NCBI GenBank assembly: GCA_000231825.2
Contig: JH720332.1
Location: 524,547 to 588,546 of the forward strand
Length of the DNA stretch: 64,000 nt
Origin: Tetrahymena elliotti 4EA
Lineage: Eukaryota; Ciliophora; Oligohymenophorea; Hymenostomatida; Tetrahymenidae
Direction of reading: 5' to 3'
Shown here: positions 57,273 through 64,000 of the stretch, piece after piece
How the letters are laid out: each line of letters starts with the position of its first letter
Position numbering within the stretch: position 1 is the first letter of the stretch
Translations under genes and position numbers: made by a program
The notes under the pieces: model-generated
Seen by the model: only the letters and a program-made list of their open reading frames with translations
What the model was told of the DNA's origin: nothing
Database searches by the model: none

Positions 57273-58070
57273 TTTCGAAATAGTTAAAAATGGGAATTTA
57301 TTATTAATTTGACATTTAATTGTATTTACTCTTTAATTTGATGATACAATAATTTTCATTAAGGGATTATATGAAATATAAAATAAAGAGTAATTTGTAT
57401 CTCATTATAAATAAAATTTTAGATTTTTTATAAATATCTAAGAATCAAATTTAATCAAGACCAAAATCCCAAGAAATAACAATAACTTATTTATTATTCA
57501 GTTATTATTTGCTCTTTTGTGAATATTTTTTGTAATTACCAATCTAGGAATATTAGAAATAAAAAAAAATTATTTAACCAAATATTTTAATGAAAACAGT
57601 TAAAATAGTAAAAAATTAAAAATTACATAAATTTTTTGTAAATTTTATTTATATGGTCTATACATAAACCACTTGTAACTTTATCATATTTTTATTATTA
57701 ATATATCATTTTTCATCATTTAAAGAGCTTTGCACTATTAAATTAAAAAAGAAAATAAAATACATAAGAAATGGTGGTAACATCCAAGCTTTTCTTAACT
57801 AGTAATAGAGCTGCCCACCTATTTATTAAAACAGATTGTTGTTTGATCTTCTTTCATACATGTAGTTATGATGTAAATCTGGGCTTTAAATCTTTCATTA
57901 TTTTCTTTCTAATTTTTTTTCTCCTAAAAGCTATCTTAACACAAAATACTGTTATGTTAACTAACTAACTAACCTCAGTTTAAGTGATACTGCCATCATT
58001 ATCATTAGAATTTATCTCATTAAAATTTTCATAAATTTTATCATATTCATCATTTAAATCATCAGATTCC
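57273..58070. other. Spacer upstream of ABC duplication copy 2
   Basis: AT-rich spacer with simple repeats such as the TTAACTAACTAACTAACC stretch at about 57957-57974. A standard-code ORF at 57771-57968 shows no protein-like character. No gene supported. Confidence 0.5.
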
Positions 58071-58620
58071 TTAGAATACCATTTAGTTCAAAAAAAATAT
58101 CCAGAAATTTGGGAATTTTAATAAAGCAAGTCAATAATAACAAGGAATAGTTCTTTTTAGACATTATTTTCAATATCGAATAAAAAATTACTATCGAAAT
58201 TATTTCTGGCAGCAAAATTATTTATTTGAATTCTTTGATATACAATTATTAAAAGATTAAATGCGATTGATTAATAAATAAATACATGTCTAATCATTTA
58301 AAATGCTTGTTATTTCAGCAATTATATGTATTAATTATTAATTTTATACTATTATTTTATCTGTATTATTAATTTTAATTTTTCAAAATAAATGTGATTA
58401 GATGTGCTAAATGTTGTTTAATCTATCATTTGAACAAATTTTCTTTTATATTAGCTGATCAGTTTATTAGAGGGCATTACGCTTAATTAAATAATATTAG
58501 ATTTTAAAACACTTGTTATTTCAGCAATATCATGTATAATGATTAACATGTACTATTATTTTATATGTGTGGTTAATCATGAAGTTATTTAATTTTATTT
58601 TTTAAATACTAATTTCATTC

Positions 58621-59562
58621 CTATTAGGGATCTACTGAGTTTCGCTTTTTTTTATTCTGCCAAATGATTTAATAAAGAACAGATCTAAAAATTTATTCTG
58701 CAGTATTTATCTAAAAAAAATTTGTATTATGATGAATGCCATATATTCGGCTGTATTCGACTATTAATTTATAAATTGGGATTTCAAAATTTGACTTTAA
58801 AAATTTGGTTTCTAAGATTTTTCATATTTTATTCTGTTTATCCTATCAAAATAATTCAAGAAAAGAAAAAATAATCAAAATAATTCAAATTTTTAGATTA
58901 AGTAAAATTCATGAAAAAAAATTAATAAATTTAAATATGTTAAATCAGAAACATGATAATTAATATTTACAATAAATAATTAATATATTAAACGATAATT
59001 TATTTCAATATTTTGTTTCCTTTTAATTATTTTCCTTTTTTCATTACTCAAAATTCTATTTTTTAAATCTTAAGCTGTGCTTAAAAAACATAAAAACTGA
59101 GTTTAAAAATAATTGGAACTCACAAAAATATTTCACAATATTTGCTACTTAACAGGGTATTCTACAGTTTAGAATTTAAGTTTCATATAATATAATTTTA
59201 TTATTAAAAAATATGCTAAAATTCTAGTGAGTTCAACTTAAAAATTTTTATTTTTACTTTAACAATAATTGAATTTTCATCCATTTTATTGTTAAATATC
59301 ATAAATTTAATTAATATGAATAAAAAGTAAAAATATTCAAAATTATTCAACAGTTTTTCAATTTTTTTGATTTTTGCACTTTTTAGCCTAAATTTTTTTG
59401 AAAATTAATGATAGGACCAATTTTTTCGGTTATTATTCTGCTAATATTTGGCAAAAACTGAATCTAAAAAACAATTTGTCCGAATTCCTATTTTCATTTC
59501 AAAGTTTATTTGGCCAAACGCCAAATTGAAAATTATTCTATCGATTCCTAGGAACTATGCAT
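58621..59562. mobile_element. Insertion of about 940 bp absent from the paralogous site
   Basis: Copy 1 reads continuously from TTTCATTG through CCTTTTTAGTAGCTTAG to TTGCATATTC (about 44483-44517). At the matching point in copy 2, AATTTCATTC is followed by about 940 bp before TTAGTTGCATATTC resumes. The ends are imperfect inverted repeats: the left is TTCCTATTAGGGATCTACTG and the reverse complement of the right is TTCCTAGGAATCGATAGAAT. Further inside, TTCTGCCAAATGATTT on the left faces an inverted TTTGCCAAATATTAGCAGAA-like stretch on the right. No ORF of note is present. The pattern fits a non-autonomous DNA transposon. Confidence 0.65.
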
Positions 59563-60704
59563 GTTTAGTTGCATATTCTTTAAGCTAATATGTACTCTGT
59601 GATTTGGCTGATCACTTGAGCAAATTTCTTTTGATAATAATTAATCAGTCAAAATTAGAATATTACACTTAATTAAATAATATTAGGTTGTAAAATACTT
59701 GCTATTTCAGTAATATAATGTATTAATTTTTAATGTCGTACGATTATTTTATTTGTAATCATTAATCATGAAATTATTATTAATTTTATATTTAAATACA
59801 AATTTCATTTAGTTTGATAAATGGTATTTTATCTATCACTTTAGCAAATTTTCTTTTATCATAGTTGATCAGTCAGTCAATTAGAGGATAATACGCTTAA
59901 TTAAAAATTAAATTTAATAAAATCTTTCACTTCTACCTTTCAATTTTTGAAAGTTAATAAGATAATTACTCTTTTTGAGATTCTTCATTCCTCATTTTCA
60001 TTTTCAGGATTTTGAATTTGGATTTAATAACAAGTAAAATGAATTATTTTAAACGTTTAAATAATCTATAAGATTAGAATTTTTATATAAATATTAAAAA
60101 GGAATTTAAATAGAACTAATTTTTTGTAATAAAATTAAAAAATATAAGTATACATGCATTATGCATCCTTAGTTTGACAAAATTATCAAATTATTTGCTT
60201 GCTTATTTTGGATAATGAAGAAGAAAATCTAAATATTAATTAAATGAATAATACAATTCAGTATAATAAGATAAATTATTTGAATTAATAATAAAGGATA
60301 AAAATTTTCTTTTATAAATAAATATAAATTCCTTTATTAATGAATTTATTTCATCTACTTTCAATTAAAGATAGATACTTTGAGAGAAAAAAATAAAATT
60401 AATCTATTACATCAATATCTATTGTTAATGCAAACTAAAAAAAAGCAGGAAAATAAAATGAATTTTTAATTTAGTTTAGGTTTTGCTAAAAGGAAGGAAT
60501 AAAATATAAAAGTGATTAAATTTATTATTTTAATTTTGGTTATATTTGTTTTAGTTTTTGATATTACATATGGGTGCATTATCATAATAATTAAAAGTAT
60601 ATCCTTGAATAAGATCAGAATTTATTAAATTCTAATTATTTGAAATTACACATTCAATCAATTGAAAATATTGTAAAGAAAGAAATTAAAAAACAATTAG
60701 ACAA

Positions 60705-63700
60705 ATGATATCAAAAAAATAAAAAACAAGCAATAAAATTAACTATCAAAATTCTAACAATTATCAAGATTCTTAGTTAAAATAACTCTCAAAAGATAAA
60801 GCCTCTTAGATAAAAGAACTAGAGGAATCTGGAAGCTTGGCCAATAGTGAGAAAACAGAAAATGAAACTTCGTTAAATAGTATTGACTTAAAAGGAGGTT
60901 TTGATGAAATAAATGATGGAAATTTTATTTCTTAGAAAAATGCAATTTTAGATAATATGAAAGATGAAATTAGAAATGATAGCTTTTTTTCTAAAGCTTT
61001 TATGTACGATTACTTGAAAATATTGATAAGGTGCTCTAAATCTATAAAAATACATAAAATACTATCACTTAAGCATGTGCCTCCTCTTTCTTAAGAATAA
61101 TAAGTTGATTTAAAGTTTTAGATATTGGATTAAAAGCTATCTTAGCTTATTCACTAATCAAATATTGAACATAAAGAAATCTCTAAATTTAAGATTATTT
61201 CTATTCTTCTTTCAGCTTTTAAGTAAGAAATAACATTTCTGATTCTTACTAATACCTTGTACATGGCTTTTAAGATTCTTTACTCATCTCTCTTAATTAG
61301 TTTGCTTGATGCAGTCTCTGATAATTCAAGTAACTCTCTTAGATTCACTCTAGCTTTTGTTATGGCTTTGGTATAATTCTTAGGTATCTCTGCTGGACAC
61401 AACATTTCGAGATTCTTTTTCAATTTCTTACCTGTATTCAAAGCAGCATTTATGAAAATATTATTTCAAAAGATACTTTCTCTTTCAGCCTTTTCAGTTA
61501 AGTAAGCTAATGTTGGTAAATTGATAAATTTAGTTTCAAATGATCTTAATACATTGGACACTAAAGGTATTGGCATGATTAAAATGATCTCTGCTCCTTT
61601 CGATCTTGCAATCATAGTAATCATTTTGTATTAAAGGTAATTAATTTCGTTTTATTTTTTAACATTTAATTATTTTTATCAAATTTATTTTTTTCACTAA
61701 AAGATTAGGTGCTTCTTCATTAATAGGATTTGTTTTTATCCTTTCTAACCCTCTTTTTTAAACACTCTTTGCAAAGCTAAGTTAAAGATTCTTTAAGGTA
61801 AAAGCTTAGTTAGTAGATTAGAGGATTAAATTTACAAATGAAGTAATTGAAGGTATTAGATTAATTAAAATGTATGCATGGGAAGATGCATTTATTAAAT
61901 TTGTTTAAGTGATAAGGAATAATGAAATAAGTAAAATATTAATCACACAAATCATTTTTGTATGTTAATAATCTCTCAATTCAATATTTAACTTGCTTGC
62001 TTGTTTTATTTCTTTTATAAGCATTTACTATCTTGGTGATCCTTCAATCTTAACTGTTCCTAAAATGCTCTCTGTTTTAGATTTGTTCTCCTTTGCAAAA
62101 AGTGAAATAATCTTTTATGTTAGCATAGGTATCACTGGTTTTTATGAATCAAAAGTCATTGTGGATAGAGTAATAGCTGTGCTAAACATTAAACAACAAT
62201 CTATGAAACACATTTCAGAAAAATCAAATGAAGGTAAATTTAAAAATAATTATAAAATTATTATTTATATTCATTTCTTTACATTAGAAAGAAAAATAAT
62301 TTCTTTTTTGAAAAATAGAATATTAAGTTAAGGATGAATTTCTTCAAAAAGGTTAAATAAATATGAAAAATTTCAAGGTTTTTTGGAATGAAAATACACC
62401 AGTTCTTCAAGATATAAATCTTGATATTAAAAAAGGAGAATTTGTTGTAATTACAGGAAGAATTTGTAGTGGAAAATCTTCTATTTTGAATTGTATTTTA
62501 TAAGAAGTTCCATTTTTTGATGGACATTTTAAATTTAATGGAAAAGTAGCTTATGTAGAATAAGAGCCTTATATTTTCAGCAGTTCTATTAAAGAAAATA
62601 TTCTTTTTGGGCTAGAATATAATGAATAGCTTTATTCAAAAGTTCTTGATGCTTGTTGTCTTAATGAAGACATTTAACATTTAGACAATGGAGATCTAAC
62701 TGAGATAGGAGAAAGAGGAGTAAACTTAAGTGGAGGATAAAAAGCTCGTATTTCACTGGCACGCGCTATATATTCTTAGTCTGATATTATTTTATTAGAT
62801 GATCCTTTATCAGCAGTAGATTCTAAAGTAATTTTCTTTTAAATTATTTAAACAGATTTATCTTACTATTTAAAATTTAGTCTAATTTTTTAGGTAGCTA
62901 ATTTAATTATTGAGAAGGCTATTCTAAAATTACTGAAAGGAAAAACAATACTGATGGCTACTCATCATCTTCATTTCACATAAAAAGCTGATAAGATATT
63001 AATAATGAAAGGTGGTTAAATTTACAAATAAGGAATTTACTAAGATCTATAATAATCACTAAAGGATATTTTCAATAGCTTGGAATTCAATAAAATAATA
63101 ATTGATGATAACCATCCTTAAAATTATTTGCCTTTTAACTATGAAAGATTTGAGGAAAACAAAAATGTTGATAAGGAAGAAGATTAAATTAAATAGAATG
63201 AGAAAGAATAAGAAAATAAGAATAAAAGTAATTAAATCAAGTAAATATTCACGAAAGAATCTGATGAAAATATGGTTGTTGACTTTTCTACATACAAAAA
63301 ATATTTTTAACATTCTTCTTTCAAGTGGTTGATTTTCATAGTCTTTGCTCTGTTTTTATCATGTGAGATAGTTTATGTGTTCTATACAAAAACAATTTCA
63401 AAGTCTACTAAATAAGATGATGAAGACATTCTTAATAGGCTTAATTTATTAGGCTACCTAACTTTAATATACTTCGTTATTTATTTCCTGAAGTATTTAC
63501 TTTTTACTCTCATCATCTATAGCAGCAATAAAAATATTCATTAAAGTATGATTAAATCAATTGTCAGAGCTACTATTTTGTTCTTTGATACAACACCTTC
63601 TGGTAGAATTCTAAATAAATTTTCTTCTGATTTAGGTAATTTTAAGTTTTTTATTTAATAATAGGAAAGAAAAATCTTGTTATATTTATTAAAATTTTAA

Positions 63701-64000
63701 GGTTGGTTTAATTTTAAAAAAATATGAAAGAAAATATTTTTATAAATTAAAATGATAATTTATGGTTTTTCAAATTTATTTTTTAAGTTAATAAATCCTC
63801 CCCCCAACTCAACGAAATAAAGAAAATAGTTACTTTTATCAATTTTTTTAAGATTAATTTGAATAAGAGTGATTCATAATATCTTTTATTGAAATAGGAA
63901 TATTAGATTAAGCAATAACTAGAACTATGATAATCTCTTTGGAAGTTATTTCAATCACATGCGTTTATCTTGCTACAATTTTCATTATCAATCCTTACTT
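60705..64000 (+). CDS. ABCC/MRP-type ABC transporter, copy 2 (3' end outside window)
   Basis: Tandem paralogue of the gene at 45660. Exons: 60705-61636, 61704-62233, 62319-62827, 62894-63635, then 63898 to the window edge. All four complete exons join in frame with no internal TGA, so this copy is intact as far as visible. TMD1 includes NVGKLINLVSNDL, the usual ABCC element before the first coupling region, and IRLIKMYAWEDAF. NBD1: Walker A GRICSGKSS, LSGGQKARISLARA, Walker B IILLDDPLSAVDS, H-loop ATHHLHF. An acidic/Gln linker then leads to TMD2 (FFDTTPSGRILNKFSSDLG). NBD2 lies beyond the window. Exons 2 and 3 have exactly the same length as in copy 1. Substrate unknown; the family exports organic anions, conjugates or drugs. 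Confidence 0.88.

Larger units (their letters stand above)
58071..64000. repeat. Segmental duplication, copy 2 (ABC2 and upstream)
   Basis: Colinear with 43995-49304 and same orientation. It contains the tandem-unit array, here split by an insertion, and the ABC2 gene to the window end. Confidence 0.85.

Noticed and set aside
57771..57968. 65-residue standard-code ORF
   Set aside because: No protein-like character, no flanking exons, and no matching paralogue elsewhere in the window. The spacer is non-coding.

Overview
The window is nuclear DNA from a ciliate that reads TAA and TAG as glutamine and uses only TGA as a stop. Every convincing gene runs through many TAA/TAG codons, ends at TGA, and is split by AT-rich GT..AG introns of about 45-600 bp. 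The extreme AT richness and intron sizes fit Tetrahymena or a close oligohymenophorean relative; Paramecium introns are much shorter. A standard-code translation therefore breaks the genes into small pieces, and most ORFs found that way are fragments or shadows. Coordinates were derived by hand. Exon lists were checked for splice-phase consistency where stated.

Layout. (1) Positions 45-26909 hold six same-strand paralogues of one gene family (A-F), and a seventh (G) lies at 41047-43104. Each has a variable, polar N-terminal part built from short exons and one long last exon. That exon carries a domain resembling the myosin tail TH1 fold, followed by a second conserved region of about 110 residues. 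A is cut by the window edge, B has two 1-nt frameshifts, and C, D, E, F and G are intact. Gene-poor AT-rich spacers separate them and hold inverted repeats, C/G tracts and tandem duplications. (2) 27473-27544 is a tRNA-Pro(AGG). (3) 28440 to about 40566 is one very long surface-protein gene: signal peptide, cysteine-rich modules, a Gly-rich beta-helix-like region and C-terminal membrane helices. (4) 45660-50897 and 60705-64000 are two ABCC/MRP-type ABC transporter genes lying in a segmental duplication. The first carries a single 1-nt frameshift; the second is intact as far as the window goes. (5) Between them are a divergent protein-kinase-like gene on the minus strand (about 50883-52850), whose end overlaps the first transporter, and an unrecognised plus-strand gene (about 54302-57272).

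No operon-like logic is expected. The common theme is local gene-family expansion by same-strand duplication with partial decay: membrane transport (ABCC), a cell-surface receptor-like protein, and a family whose TH1-like domain suggests binding to acidic lipids or to the cortical cytoskeleton (inference). The most unusual items are the TH1-like family with its phase 1-1 exons, the insertion of about 940 bp inside one copy of the ABC duplication, and several inverted-repeat elements in the spacers.
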